Shown here piece by piece: positions 1 through 7,597 of a DNA stretch of 19,851 nt (positions are counted from its first letter, which is position 1; each line of letters opens with the position of its first letter). The DNA is from an uncultured Erythrobacteraceae bacterium (GTDB lineage Bacteria; Pseudomonadota; Alphaproteobacteria; Sphingomonadales; Sphingomonadaceae). The translations under genes and the position numbers were made by a program. The stretch spans positions 1-19,851 of the forward strand of contig CAMLQG010000066.1 of NCBI GenBank assembly GCA_946482075.1, read 5' to 3'. The notes under the pieces are model-generated. The model saw only the letters and a program-made list of their open reading frames with translations, did no database searches and was not told the origin of the DNA.

Positions 1-1
1 G

Positions 2-865
2 GTCACCGGCGGACGCCACCCCGTGGTCGAAGCCGCCCTGGCGCAGGCGGGCGAACGCTTCGTCGCCAATGATTGCGCGCTGTCCCAGGCCGACCGCCTC
101 TGGCTGATCGGCGGGCCGAACATGGGCGGCAAGTCGACTTTCCTGCGTCAGAACGCGCTGATCGTGCTGCTCGCCCAGGCCGGCGGCTTCGTGCCGGCCA
201 CCAGCGCCACGATCGGCCTCGTGGACCGCCTGTTCAGCCGGGTGGGCGCATCGGACAATCTCGCGCGCGGGCGATCCACCTTCATGGTCGAGATGGTGGA
301 GACCGCCGCGATCCTGGCTCAGGCGACGGAGCGCAGCTTCGTGATCCTGGACGAGGTGGGACGCGGGACATCGACCTATGACGGGCTCGCGCTCGCCTGG
401 GCGGTGGCCGAAGCCGTGCATGAGCAGAACCGCTGCCGCTGCCTCTTCGCCACCCATTACCACGAGCTGTCGCGGCTGGCGGAAAGCTGCGACGCGCTAT
501 CCCTGCATCACGTGCGCGCGCGCGAATGGAAAGGCGATCTCGTGCTGCTGCACGAACTGGCGGAAGGCCCGGCCGACCGCAGCTACGGCCTCGCCGTGGC
601 GCGGCTGGCCGGCGTTCCCAAGCAGGTTGTCGCGCGCGCGAAATCGGTGCTCGACCGGCTGGAGAAAGGCCGCGAGCAGACCGGCGGGCTGGCCGCCGGC
701 CTCGGTGACCTGCCGCTCTTCGCCGCAGCCGCGCAGGAGATGGAGGAGAAGCGCGATCCGCTGCGCGAGCAACTGGACGCGCTGGACGTGGACGCGCTGT
801 CCCCGCGCGAGGCGCTCGACCTGCTCTACCGGCTGAAGCGGGAAGCCGAGAGTACGGAAATTTAA
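2..865 (+). CDS. mutS: DNA mismatch repair protein MutS, C-terminal part (5' end outside window)
   Basis: This is the ATPase end of MutS, the mismatch-recognition protein that binds mispaired DNA and recruits MutL. The reading frame is open from base 2, so the gene starts upstream of the window and the lever, clamp and mismatch-binding domains are missing here. The visible part begins with GRHPVVE, just before the ATPase domain. The Walker A motif GPNMGGKST follows at about 118-144, the Walker B/D-loop segment [16 protein letters not shown] at about 340-385, and the switch motif FATHYHEL. The last 60 or so codons form the helical dimerisation tail ([16 protein letters not shown]). The stop is TAA at 863-865. 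The next gene begins 24 bp downstream on the same strand. Identification is secure; only the fragment length limits it. Confidence 0.97.
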   Translation, partial: VTGGRHPVVEAALAQAGERFVANDCALSQADRLWLIGGPNMGGKSTFLRQNALIVLLAQAGGFVPATSATIGLVDRLFSRVGASDNLARGRSTFMVEMVETAAILAQATERSFVILDEVGRGTSTYDGLALAWAVAEAVHEQNRCRCLFATHYHELSRLAESCDALSLHHVRAREWKGDLVLLHELAEGPADRSYGLAVARLAGVPKQVVARAKSVLDRLEKGREQTGGLAAGLGDLPLFAAAAQEMEEKRDPLREQLDALDVDALSPREALDLLYRLKREAESTEI

Positions 866-889
866 CCCTGATACGCTAGGGCGGAAGCC

Positions 890-1300
890 ATGTATCGGCA
901 GCTGTTCAAGAACCGGAAAGGCGTGCTCGGCCTCGCGGCGTTCATGATCGTCACGGTGATCGTGCTGTTCAGCGGCGAGAACAGCCTGGTTTCGCAGATC
1001 ACGGATTCTTTCGGAGCGCATGACGAAGTGGCCGCCGATCAGCCGGTCGCCGTTGAGACGGTCCATCCGGCGGAAGTCCCGGTCCTGGAGGAACAGGCGC
1101 CTCCGAATGACGAGGATACCAGCTTCGTCGAGGATGAGGAGCTCGTCGATGACAGCGAAGGCTTCGACCCCACCCCGCCCGAGGAGAGCGTCGGCGGCAG
1201 CACCGATGAAAGCGGGGACGAGAACGCCAGCGCGGAAGATGACGGCTATAATGGCGAGCAGGTCATCATCGTGAATCCCGGCGCGCCGCAGCCGGGCTGA
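890..1300 (+). CDS. Small single-pass membrane protein with strongly acidic tail, unknown function
   Basis: The 136-residue product belongs to no family I recognise. Residues 1-11 (MYRQLFKNRKG) are basic and are followed by one hydrophobic helix (about 12-28, GLAAFMIVTVIVLF). From about residue 44 to the end the chain is low-complexity and acidic: roughly 28 Asp/Glu and no Lys or Arg in about 93 residues, with many Pro, Ser and Gly. The positive-inside rule suggests a cytoplasmic N-terminus and a disordered periplasmic tail; this is inference. A GGCGGAAG segment 3 bases before the ATG can serve as ribosome binding site. It lies 24 bp after mutS and may be co-transcribed. It converges with the hbd-like gene, with only 21 bp between stops and no obvious terminator hairpin. 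Confidence 0.75.
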   Translation: MYRQLFKNRKGVLGLAAFMIVTVIVLFSGENSLVSQITDSFGAHDEVAADQPVAVETVHPAEVPVLEEQAPPNDEDTSFVEDEELVDDSEGFDPTPPEESVGGSTDESGDENASAEDDGYNGEQVIIVNPGAPQPG

Positions 1301-1321
1301 CGCGCCCGCGCAAGGGCTCGA

Positions 1322-2191
1322 TCAGCGCGTGGGGACCGGCGTCTCGCCCGAATAATCATAGAAGCCCCGGCCCGACTTGCGACCGGTCCAGCCCGCTTCG
1401 ACATATTTGCGCAGCAGCGGCGCGGGGCGATATTTGTCCTCGCCGGTCGTGCCCTGCAGCACGAGCATGATCTCGTAAAGCGTGTCGAGCCCGATGAAAT
1501 CGGCCAGTTCCAGCGGCCCCATCGGGTGATTGAGCCCCAACCGGCAGCCCTGGTCGATATCGACGATATTGCCGGTGCCCGAGCCGAGCACGAAGATCGC
1601 CTCGTTGATCATCGGGCAGAGGATGCGGTTGACGACGAAGCCGGGCTCGTCGCCTGCGCGAACGACAGTCTTGCCGATCTTTTCGGAGAAGGCGCGCACC
1701 CGGCTCAGCGTCTCCTCGCTCGTGGCGAGACCCGGTATGATCTCGACCAGCTTCATCACCGGCACGGGATTGAAGAAATGGATGCCGATGAAACGCGCAG
1801 CGTCCGGGCTGGCGGCGGCCATGCGCGTGATCGGGATCGAGCTCGTATTGCTGGCGAGGATCGCTTCGGCGCCGAGCACGTGGCCCACGGCCTCGAAGAT
1901 CTTGCGCTTGATCTCCTCGCGCTCGGTCGCTGCCTCGATGATGAGATCCGCGTCCGCCATGCCGGCATAATCGCTCGCCGGCGTGATCCGCGCCATCGTC
2001 GCCTGCGCGTCTGCTGCGGCGATCTTTTCCTTCTCAACCAGCTTGTTGAGGCTGTTCGCGATACGCTTGACGGATTTCTCGGCGATGGCGGCGTCGATAT
2101 CGGCCAGCACGACATCCATGCCCGCCTGGGCCACCGTCTGGGCGATGCCCGTACCCATCAGACCCGCACCGATAATCCCGACCTTGCGCAT
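1322..2191 (-). CDS. 3-hydroxybutyryl-CoA dehydrogenase (3-hydroxyacyl-CoA dehydrogenase family)
   Basis: This NAD-dependent enzyme interconverts 3-hydroxyacyl-CoA and 3-ketoacyl-CoA, in short-chain fatty acid oxidation or butanoate/polyhydroxybutyrate metabolism. At 289 residues it has the usual length of stand-alone bacterial enzymes (Hbd/PaaH type). The N-terminal Rossmann motif GAGLMGTGIAQ spans residues 8-18. Residues S117 (SNTSS), H138 (IHFFNP), E150 and N188 (GFVVNRI) keep the exact spacing of the catalytic set known from human SCHAD (S137, H158, E170, N208). The ATG at 2191 has a strong GGAAGGAAGGAA upstream. A repeat element and 194 bp separate it from the adenosyltransferase gene, so it may or may not share that transcript. 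I leave the symbol open because hbd, fadB and paaH names are used inconsistently. Confidence 0.93.
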   Translation of the reverse strand: MRKVGIIGAGLMGTGIAQTVAQAGMDVVLADIDAAIAEKSVKRIANSLNKLVEKEKIAAADAQATMARITPASDYAGMADADLIIEAATEREEIKRKIFEAVGHVLGAEAILASNTSSIPITRMAAASPDAARFIGIHFFNPVPVMKLVEIIPGLATSEETLSRVRAFSEKIGKTVVRAGDEPGFVVNRILCPMINEAIFVLGSGTGNIVDIDQGCRLGLNHPMGPLELADFIGLDTLYEIMLVLQGTTGEDKYRPAPLLRKYVEAGWTGRKSGRGFYDYSGETPVPTR

Positions 2192-2276
2192 CGCCGTTCC
2201 TTCCTTCCGGTTGAATGGGCGCGCCTTAGCGGCTGCGAAAGGTGCTGGCTAGCGGGAGGGGGCCGGAACTTTGCAT

Positions 2277-2366
2277 CCGTTCGTCCTGAGCTTGTCGAAG
2301 GACCGTTTTTCTCTTCAGCGGCAGAAGAAAGGAAGAACAGTCCTTCGACAAGCTCAGGACGAACGG
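2277..2366. repeat. Paired-hairpin inverted repeat, type A, copy 1
   Basis: Two perfect 27-base inverted arms (2277-2303 and 2340-2366) flank a 36-base centre. The arm core reads CGTCCTGAGCTTGTCGAAGG. Each arm can also fold alone, through GTCCT pairing with AGGAC around an 11-base loop. Two further copies lie at 4048-4135 and 8736-8824. It fills much of the space between the hbd-like gene and the adenosyltransferase gene. Confidence 0.93.
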
Positions 2367-2385
2367 AATCTAGAAAAAATAAGGC

Positions 2386-2955
2386 CTACCGATTGGCCCC
2401 GGGGACCCATTTCACATCGGACGCGCCATTGTCGTTGAGCACGCGGGCGAGAACGAAGAGGTAGTCCGACAGGCGGTTGATATAGGCCAGCGCCGCCGGA
2501 TTGGTCGGCTCCGTATCGGCGAGCGCCACCATCGCGCGTTCGGCCCGGCGCACTTCCGCGCGCGCGACATGGGTGCGCGCCGCGGCTTCGCTGCCGCCCG
2601 GCAGGACGAAACTCTTGAGAGGCGCGAGATTCGCGTTCAGCCGGTCGATCGTTTCTTCCAGCCATTCGGCCTGGCCGGGCAGTATCCGCAGCACCATTTC
2701 CGATGGCGCGAAATCCTCCCCCGGGGTGGCGAGATCGGCGCCGAGATCGAACAGATCGTTCTGGATGCGCATCACGTCGGCTGCATGCGGGCCGCCCGCC
2801 AGCGCCACGGCAGCCAGGCCGAGCGCGGAATTGGCTTCATCCACCGAACCGATCGCCTGCATCCGCAGCGCGTGCTTGACCGTGCGCGAACCGTCGACGA
2901 GGCCCGTGGTCCCGTTGTCACCGGTGCGGGTGTAGATCTTGTTGAGCTTGACCAA
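2386..2955 (-). CDS. Cob(I)alamin adenosyltransferase, PduO type
   Basis: The enzyme transfers the adenosyl group of ATP to cob(I)alamin or cob(I)yrinic acid diamide, making the B12 coenzyme used by methylmalonyl-CoA mutase and similar enzymes. The 189-residue product shows PduO/MMAB-family marks: the ATP-binding N-terminus KIYTRTGDNGTTGLVDGSR (residues 6-24), the VDEANSALG motif (38-46), the basic helix motif RRAERAMV and a late NRLSDYLFVLARVLN segment. The start is TTG at 2955, because family members begin MVKLNKIYTRTGD at this point. No clear ribosome binding site precedes it, but the stop of the HIG1-type gene lies 4 bases upstream, so translation is probably coupled. The family is sure; whether the preferred substrate is cobalamin or cobyrinate diamide cannot be read from sequence. 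Confidence 0.93.
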   Translation of the reverse strand: MVKLNKIYTRTGDNGTTGLVDGSRTVKHALRMQAIGSVDEANSALGLAAVALAGGPHAADVMRIQNDLFDLGADLATPGEDFAPSEMVLRILPGQAEWLEETIDRLNANLAPLKSFVLPGGSEAAARTHVARAEVRRAERAMVALADTEPTNPAALAYINRLSDYLFVLARVLNDNGASDVKWVPGANR

Positions 2956-2959
2956 GGTG

Positions 2960-3190
2960 TCAGCGGCTCATCGCCAGCAGGATCACCACGACGAGGATCG
3001 CAAGGCCCTGATATTTGATGCGGGCGAACATCATCTTGTTCTGCCGCAGCTGCATCTCGGTCGCACCCGCGCCCGGGTCACGCTCCAGATCTTCCCTGGT
3101 GGTCTGCAGGAAGGCGATGACGCCGCGCACCAGCGAGACCACGGCCATGACCACGAAGATGATCAGGAGAGGAATGAGAATATAGTTCAT
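2960..3190 (-). CDS. HIG1-type twin-transmembrane protein
   Basis: The 76-residue inner-membrane protein has two predicted helices, at about 4-28 (ILIPLLIIFVVMAVVSLVRGVIAF without its ends) and about 58-74 (YQGLAILVVVILLAM). Between them lies a charged loop ending NKMMFARIKYQG, which resembles the conserved RxR/QG region of HIG1 domains. HIG1 proteins in mitochondria associate with respiratory complexes III and IV; a bacterial role is only inferred. Its ATG overlaps the gluQ stop as ATGA (3187-3190), and the adenosyltransferase gene starts 4 bases after its stop, so all three are probably one transcript. A twin-transmembrane gene beside this adenosyltransferase is, from memory, a recurring alphaproteobacterial arrangement. 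Confidence 0.72.
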   Translation of the reverse strand: MNYILIPLLIIFVVMAVVSLVRGVIAFLQTTREDLERDPGAGATEMQLRQNKMMFARIKYQGLAILVVVILLAMSR

Positions 3191-4032
3191 GCGCCCCTAT
3201 CTAGGCCTTGTGACAGCGAAATGCCAGCAGGGAAGCGATGCGCGCGGAGTGCTTCGGCGAGCGCCCTGCCGTCCTCCCCCGTCAGCCTCCGGTCCGCCAG
3301 CGAAGGCGATCCGCGCCGCTTGGCGAGCTTGCGCCCATCCTCCTCCACCAGCAGCGGGTGATGGTGCCAGCGCGGGACGGCCAGGCCGAGCAGCGCCTGC
3401 AGCAAGCGGTGGATATGGGTCGCGGGAAACAGGTCCATGCCGCGCGTGACGAGCGTGACGCCGTCGCCCGCATCATCCAGCGTGGCGGCCAGATGGTAGC
3501 TTGCCGGCGCTTCCTTGCGCAGCAGCACGACATCGCCGAACAGCTCGGGCCGCGCGGGTTGCGGGCCCGCGATCTCGTCTGCCCAGTCCAGCGGCCCGGT
3601 AAGGGCCAGCGCTTTCCCCACATCCAGCCGCCAGGCCGCGCCTGCCGCATCGGCGGGGAGATTGCGGCAGGTGCCGGGATAGACCGGCCCGTCGGGCCCC
3701 TGTTCGCGCGCGGCCGCCGCGATCTCGGCGCGCGTGCACTGGCAGGGATAAAGCAGCCCCATCGCCTTCAGCCGCTCGCCCGCTTGCGCGTAGCGCGCCA
3801 GCCGCGCTGATTGCAGCGCTTCCCCTTCCCAGCTGAGCCCCAGCCAGGCGAGATCGGCCCGGAAGGCGTCGGCGAGTTCCGGACGGCTGCGCGTGCCGTC
3901 GATATCCTCGATCCGCAGCAGGAATTCCCCGCCCCGCGTCCGCGCCAGATCATGCGCCACGATGGCGGAAAAGGCATGCCCCAGATGGAGCGGTCCGTTG
4001 GGGCTCGGGGCAAAGCGGGTGCGCATGGTCAT
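3187..4032 (-). CDS. gluQ: Glutamyl-Q tRNA(Asp) synthetase
   Basis: GluQ activates glutamate and attaches it to the queuosine base at the wobble position of tRNA(Asp). It is a shortened glutamyl-tRNA synthetase without the anticodon-binding domain, and 281 residues fits (full GluRS is about 470). Visible marks are the class I HIGH motif as HLGH (16-19, within RFAPSPNGPLHLGHA), the KMSKS counterpart KLAKR (235-239), and zinc ligands C97, C99, Y118 and C122 in the pattern described for E. coli YadB. ATG codons at 4032 and 4026 are both possible starts (MTMRTRF or MRTRF); the ribosome binding site is weak for either. Its stop overlaps the next gene's start by 4 bases. In many proteobacteria this gene sits next to dksA; here dksA is about 3.5 kb away. 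Confidence 0.94.
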   Translation of the reverse strand: MTMRTRFAPSPNGPLHLGHAFSAIVAHDLARTRGGEFLLRIEDIDGTRSRPELADAFRADLAWLGLSWEGEALQSARLARYAQAGERLKAMGLLYPCQCTRAEIAAAAREQGPDGPVYPGTCRNLPADAAGAAWRLDVGKALALTGPLDWADEIAGPQPARPELFGDVVLLRKEAPASYHLAATLDDAGDGVTLVTRGMDLFPATHIHRLLQALLGLAVPRWHHHPLLVEEDGRKLAKRRGSPSLADRRLTGEDGRALAEALRAHRFPAGISLSQGLDRGA

Positions 4033-4047
4033 CGACTACGCCGATCT

Positions 4048-4135
4048 CCGTTCGCCCTGAGCTTGTCGACGGGCAGATTTTCTTCCTGCTGTCGTAAAAG
4101 GAAGAGCGGTCCTTCGACAAGCTCAGGACGAACGG
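4048..4135. repeat. Paired-hairpin inverted repeat, type A, copy 2
   Basis: The arms are 4048-4074 and 4109-4135, inverted, with three mismatches between them. The left arm carries GCCCT and CGGGC where the right carries GTCCT and AGGAC, so each arm stays largely self-complementary although arm-to-arm pairing is imperfect. It lies just upstream of gluQ. Confidence 0.9.
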
Positions 4136-4348
4136 ATGTTGATGATGCTCGCCGGGCGCACCACAACATATTGGGGAGAAGCCATTCCGCCCCCTCTTGA
4201 CGCTTGGGGCGCGGCCATGCTCCCTTGCTGTCATGCGGCGTCACAAACCGGTAATGCGCGAGATTCATATCCCCACCCACGGGGCGTGTCCGCGCATGCG
4301 TGCGGGACGCCCACACTCAAGACGTCCAGAAGCGGGGCAGGCGGAGAC
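4136..4348. other. Intergenic region between repeat copy 2 and the HNH gene, with a GC-rich hairpin
   Basis: The frame of the HNH gene stays open through this stretch, but codon content (HAASQTGNARDSY and similar) does not look like protein and the family start lies at 4349. One GC-rich hairpin is visible: GGGCGTGTCC (4282-4291) can pair with GGGACGCCC (4304-4312) with one bulged base, around a loop containing the palindrome CGCATGCG. No T-run follows, so it is not a typical terminator; it could be an operator or leader structure. I see no convincing promoter. Confidence 0.4.
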
Positions 4349-4957
4349 ATGTTCAAGGCGGAGTTGATCGAACGGGCGGCGCGTTTTCGAAGTTCCGAAG
4401 ACGATCCGACCCGGAATTTGTCGAGTTGCCCCGCCCTCGTCCTCAATGCCGATTACACGCCGCTTTCCTACTATCCGCTGAGCCTGTGGCCCTGGCAGAC
4501 CGCGATCAAGGCGGTCTTCCTCGAACGGGTGGACATCGTGGCGAGCTACGAACGCGAAGTGCATTCGCCCTCGCTCGACATGAAGATCCCCTCGGTCATC
4601 GCTCTCAGGGACTATGTGAAGCCCAGCGAGTTCCCCGCCTTCACCCGGTTCAACCTGTTCCTGCGCGATCGCTTCATCTGCCAATATTGCGGCAGTCCGC
4701 ATCATCTGACTTTCGACCACGTCGTGCCGCGCCGCTTGGGCGGCAAGACCACGTGGGAGAATGTCGCCACGGCCTGCGCGCCCTGCAACATGCGCAAGGG
4801 GGGCCGCACGCCGGCCCAGGCCCATATGCCGCTGATGCTCCAGCCGATCCGTCCGACGAGCTGGCAGTTGCAGGAACGCGGCCGCGGCTTCCCGCCCAAC
4901 TACCTGCACGAGACCTGGCGCGACTGGCTCTATTGGGACGTCGAGCTGGAAGCTTGA
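4349..4957 (+). CDS. HNH endonuclease family protein
   Basis: The 202-residue protein has a clear HNH nuclease module in its second half: zinc ligand pair CQYC (111-114), the catalytic DH dipeptide (D123-H124, TFDHVVPRR), N138 in TTWENVATAC, and the second zinc pair CAPC (143-146) followed by N147. The first 100 residues (VLNADYTPLSYYPLSLWPWQ and on) match a chromosomal HNH family common in alphaproteobacteria, whose physiological job is not established as far as I know. I chose ATG 4349 because that family typically starts near it and AGGCGGAG precedes it by 3-4 bases; the frame is open 213 bp further upstream. No methylase or other restriction component lies nearby, so a restriction role is not supported. 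It converges on the DUF4112 gene with 9 bp between stops. Confidence 0.9.
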   Translation: MFKAELIERAARFRSSEDDPTRNLSSCPALVLNADYTPLSYYPLSLWPWQTAIKAVFLERVDIVASYEREVHSPSLDMKIPSVIALRDYVKPSEFPAFTRFNLFLRDRFICQYCGSPHHLTFDHVVPRRLGGKTTWENVATACAPCNMRKGGRTPAQAHMPLMLQPIRPTSWQLQERGRGFPPNYLHETWRDWLYWDVELEA

Positions 4958-4966
4958 GCTCAAGCG

Positions 4967-5398
4967 TCACCCCTCGATGATCCGGCTTTCCGGGTGATGC
5001 TTGTCGAGATGCCGCTTGAGAATCTTCAGATTGCGCGAATTGGAGCGGAACAGGAAGTCGAACACGTCGCCCGCCAGCGGCACCGCGCCAAGGGCGGTGT
5101 CCACCGCGACATTGCCCGCCATGCGCAGCAGCTTCCATTTCGGCATGCCCAGATTGCGCGCTTCCCAGACGAGATAGGCGCCCATCGCCGCACCGAAGAG
5201 ATCGCCCGCGATCGGCACGAGGCCGACGATCGCGTCGAGCCCGACCGGGCGGTTGATGCCCGGCAGAGTGAAGCTGCGCTCCATCAGGCGCTCCATCGCC
5301 TCGACGCGCGCGCGCACCGAAGCGGGATCGCCGCCGAGCGAGAATTGCGGTCCCATCGGCATGGGGCGGGCGCGGCGGGCCTGTTGCGTGGAATCCAT
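4967..5398 (-). CDS. DUF4112 domain protein
   Basis: The protein has 143 residues, counted from ATG 5398. It shows the DUF4112 pattern: a conserved N-terminal helix (VRARVEAMERLMERSFTLPG), then two similar Gly/Pro membrane-associated segments, VGLVPIAGDLFGAAMGAYLV and LGAVPLAGDVFDFLFRSN, each with the GxxPxAGD motif, and a basic C-terminus (RNLKILKRHLDKHH). The function of the domain is unknown to me; a small membrane protein is the likely form. A GTG at 5404 is also in frame, but AAGGA sits 7 bases before ATG 5398 and almost touches the GTG, which favours the ATG. The solute-binding lipoprotein gene ends 34 bp upstream on the same strand, so the two may share a transcript. Confidence 0.88.
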   Translation of the reverse strand: MDSTQQARRARPMPMGPQFSLGGDPASVRARVEAMERLMERSFTLPGINRPVGLDAIVGLVPIAGDLFGAAMGAYLVWEARNLGMPKWKLLRMAGNVAVDTALGAVPLAGDVFDFLFRSNSRNLKILKRHLDKHHPESRIIEG

Positions 5399-5432
5399 CG
5401 TCACATCCTTCGAAAGAAGCGGTGTCGGGATG

Positions 5433-6905
5433 TTAGTTGGGTATCAGCGCCAATGCCGACAAGGGATGCACGCCCCATGCGTTCGGCTCGAATCCCGTGA
5501 TCGAACCGCGCACCAGGGACCAGCGCAGGGGCGGGCCCAATGGAATGAACACATTGGCCTGGGTGAGTTCCGCTTCGGCTTCGGCCAGCAGCGCGGCGCC
5601 GGCGGCGGGATCGGGCGCGTCGATCGCTTCCTTGACGCGGGCATCGGCTTGCGCCGAACACAGGCCCCGCTTCAGCCCGCAATTGAACTGATTGAGGAAC
5701 CACAGGGGCGAAGCATAGCGGGCCAGCGCTTCGTACAGGACGAGATCGGCCTGCTTGCCCGACGCCACGCGGCGCAGCGTAATGCCGATCGCGCCGAAAT
5801 CGGCCTTGAAGCGGGCGAACACGAGGTCCGAGCCCGGCCCATCCGGCAGCGCGACGCTGAGCTGCACATTCTCCACGCCTTGTGCGGCACGCCAGGCGGC
5901 GACGCGCCTGGCCGCCTCCCCCTTGCGCTGGTCGATCCCGTAATCGCCCCAGCGCTCCCCAATCGTGCCGAGATCCTCCCTGAGGCCGGGGGCGACGATC
6001 CGCGTGGTCGCTTGCCAGCCATCGACGTTGAACGGCGCGATCAGCGCTTCGCGGTCCACCGCCATGGCCAGCGCTTCGCGCCGCGAGGGATCGCCGAGAA
6101 AGCCTTCGCCACGCATCACCTGCAGGCCGAACAGCCCGATCACCGGGTCCATCCGCACCGTCCCGCGCGACAGGGGACCGGTTTCGGCGAGCGGCATGTC
6201 CTGAATGCGCCCGCCCAGCACCACGTCCACTTCGCCTTCGTCGAACAGGGTGATCGCCTTGCGGATCGGCAGGACGCGCAGCTTGAGTTCGCGAATGCGG
6301 CGCTTCCACCCTTCCTCCTGCGGCAGCCCGCGCGCGCCGGGCGGCACGGCATCCATCACGTCGACATCGTCCTTGCGCGTGATCGTCATCAGGCCGAGAC
6401 CCTTGCCGTTGCGGAACAGGCCGAGTTCGGGCTGGGCAAGCAGCTGGAGGAAATCGGGCATCGGGCTGGTCAGGCGGATTTCCACCACGCGTCCGGCCAT
6501 CGCGCGTATTTCGTCGATCTTGCGCAGATCGAGGCCCATCGCGGTGCCCTTGAGGCCGCGCACGGTCCGGCGGAGCGCCGCCTGCACGCTTTCGCCCGTC
6601 AGGTCGCTGCCATCGGGCCATTTGCCGTCGCGCAGGCGAAAGATATAGCTGCGTCCGTCATCCGTCACGATCCAGCGTTCAGCGAGCGCGGGAACCACCC
6701 GGCCCTGCGCGTCGAAGCCCACCAGCCCATCGACCGTCGCCGCGCGGATCGCGCGGGCGGCGGGCGACAGGCGCACGCCCTCGGGCTTGAGATCGGACGC
6801 GACGCCGATCAGCGCCACATCCAGCGTGCCGCCGTCGCTCTCGCCGCAGGCGCCGAGCGCCGCACAGAGCGCAAGAAGCAGGGACACGCGGTGGAGACGA
6901 AGCAT
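5433..6905 (-). CDS. ABC transporter solute-binding lipoprotein, family 5 (peptide/nickel type)
   Basis: The product is a 490-residue periplasmic substrate-binding protein of the DppA/OppA/NikA fold. The N-terminus is a lipoprotein signal: a hydrophobic stretch (VSLLLALCAA) and lipobox LGAC, with the lipidated cysteine at residue 20. The mature part shows the family pattern: VDGLVGFDAQGRVVPALAER, IVTDDGRSYIFRLRDGKWPD (the FRLR..KW motif), then QAALRRTVRGL, and late in the chain DLVLYEALARYASPLWFLNQ. No permease or ATPase gene is adjacent, so it is an orphan binding protein here and its ligand cannot be predicted. ATG 6905 is preferred; an in-frame GTG lies just before it at 6908. A ribosome binding site is not obvious. 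Downstream is the DUF4112 gene; upstream is a repeat and the PilZ gene. Confidence 0.88.
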   Translation of the reverse strand: MLRLHRVSLLLALCAALGACGESDGGTLDVALIGVASDLKPEGVRLSPAARAIRAATVDGLVGFDAQGRVVPALAERWIVTDDGRSYIFRLRDGKWPDGSDLTGESVQAALRRTVRGLKGTAMGLDLRKIDEIRAMAGRVVEIRLTSPMPDFLQLLAQPELGLFRNGKGLGLMTITRKDDVDVMDAVPPGARGLPQEEGWKRRIRELKLRVLPIRKAITLFDEGEVDVVLGGRIQDMPLAETGPLSRGTVRMDPVIGLFGLQVMRGEGFLGDPSRREALAMAVDREALIAPFNVDGWQATTRIVAPGLREDLGTIGERWGDYGIDQRKGEAARRVAAWRAAQGVENVQLSVALPDGPGSDLVFARFKADFGAIGITLRRVASGKQADLVLYEALARYASPLWFLNQFNCGLKRGLCSAQADARVKEAIDAPDPAAGAALLAEAEAELTQANVFIPLGPPLRWSLVRGSITGFEPNAWGVHPLSALALIPN

Positions 6906-6960
6906 CACGCCGGCATGTCTAGGCGATAGGTGGTGAGAAGGGAATCGCGATTGCGCAACC

Positions 6961-7052
6961 CGTCATTGCGAGGAGGCGCAGCCGACGCGGCAATCCAGAG
7001 CCCAGCTTATAACCGCTCTGGATTGCTTCGGCCCATGGCCTCGCAATGACGG
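6961..7052. repeat. Inverted repeat, type B, copy 1
   Basis: Outer arms CGTCATTGCGAGG (6961-6973) and CCTCGCAATGACG (7039-7051) are perfect complements. Inner arms GCAATCCAGAG (6990-7000) and CTCTGGATTGC (7016-7026) are also perfect. Each half can fold locally, with ATTGC pairing to GCAAT. It lies between the PilZ gene and the solute-binding protein gene. A second copy is at 13035-13125. Confidence 0.92.
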
Positions 7053-7076
7053 ATCAACTCTTGACGCGACCTGAAA

Positions 7077-7445
7077 TCAGATCTTGCGCACCGGCCCCGT
7101 GTCGCGCGCGGAGTCCGAGGATTTGCGCGGGATGATCTGGGCGGCGGGATCTTCCTGTCCCGGCGCGAGGCTCCAGGCGAGACGCGGATCGATCTCTTCG
7201 GCGAAAGCGATGCCGAAGCGATCATCCTGCACCCAGGCGACCGCGCCGTCCACCTTGCCGATATTGCGCAGATCTATGGTCAGCAGCATGCCGCGTATCA
7301 CCTTGACCTTGCCTTCGGCCATCATGCCGCCGGCGGACAGGTTGCGCACCTTGACGCGATGGGTCTGATCCCGGCCATCCAGGCGGAGATCGGCCATCAG
7401 GAAAAGGCTGTCGCGCGTTCCTTGCCGGGTGTCGACGCTGCTCAT
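7077..7445 (-). CDS. PilZ domain protein (putative cyclic-di-GMP receptor)
   Basis: The 122-residue protein consists of one PilZ domain. Both cyclic-di-GMP-binding signatures are present: RxxxR as R7-QGT-R11, and the N/DxSxxG motif as N35-LSAGG. The following strands (MLLTIDLRNIGKVDGAVAWV, DDRFGIAF) fit the beta-barrel. About 30 residues after the barrel are polar and probably flexible. PilZ proteins couple cyclic-di-GMP to motility, polysaccharide synthesis or cell-cycle events; the target here is unknown. The start is ATG 7445, with only a weak GAG before it. The 152 bp upstream contains a TTAACCAT octamer at 7550-7557, a motif found in CtrA sites, so cell-cycle control is possible but unproven. 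Confidence 0.9.
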   Translation of the reverse strand: MSSVDTRQGTRDSLFLMADLRLDGRDQTHRVKVRNLSAGGMMAEGKVKVIRGMLLTIDLRNIGKVDGAVAWVQDDRFGIAFAEEIDPRLAWSLAPGQEDPAAQIIPRKSSDSARDTGPVRKI

Positions 7446-7549
7446 CGCTCGATCACGACCTCAAACGGAAATGGGGACGGGCAGACCCCGCCAAATCCCT
7501 TCACTGTTATGCGTGCAATCGCAAACAAAGCCTTAATTCGCGGGATTTG

Positions 7550-7557
7550 TTAACCAT
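7550..7557. promoter_or_regulatory. TTAACCAT octamer, candidate CtrA half-site
   Basis: The octamer lies about 105 bp upstream of the PilZ start codon and just past the end of dksA. The spacing to the next TTAA (7532) does not fit the full TTAA-N7-TTAA box, so it would be at best a half-site. The same octamer occurs at 8298-8305. Confidence 0.25.
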
Positions 7558-7597
7558 CATGCGACGGAACCGTCCCGGAATGGCACCAAACGAAACC

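Noticed and set aside
4136..4348. N-terminal extension of the HNH gene
   Set aside because: No family similarity, and ATG 4349 has a good ribosome binding site.
4349..4957. Restriction-modification or anti-phage role for the HNH protein
   Set aside because: No methylase, specificity or other defence gene is adjacent, and the neighbours are housekeeping genes.
5253..6929. 558-codon open frame on the plus strand
   Set aside because: It lies antisense over the solute-binding lipoprotein gene, which has a lipobox and family motifs. The plus-strand product is His/Arg/Gln-rich with no domain; it is a GC-rich shadow.
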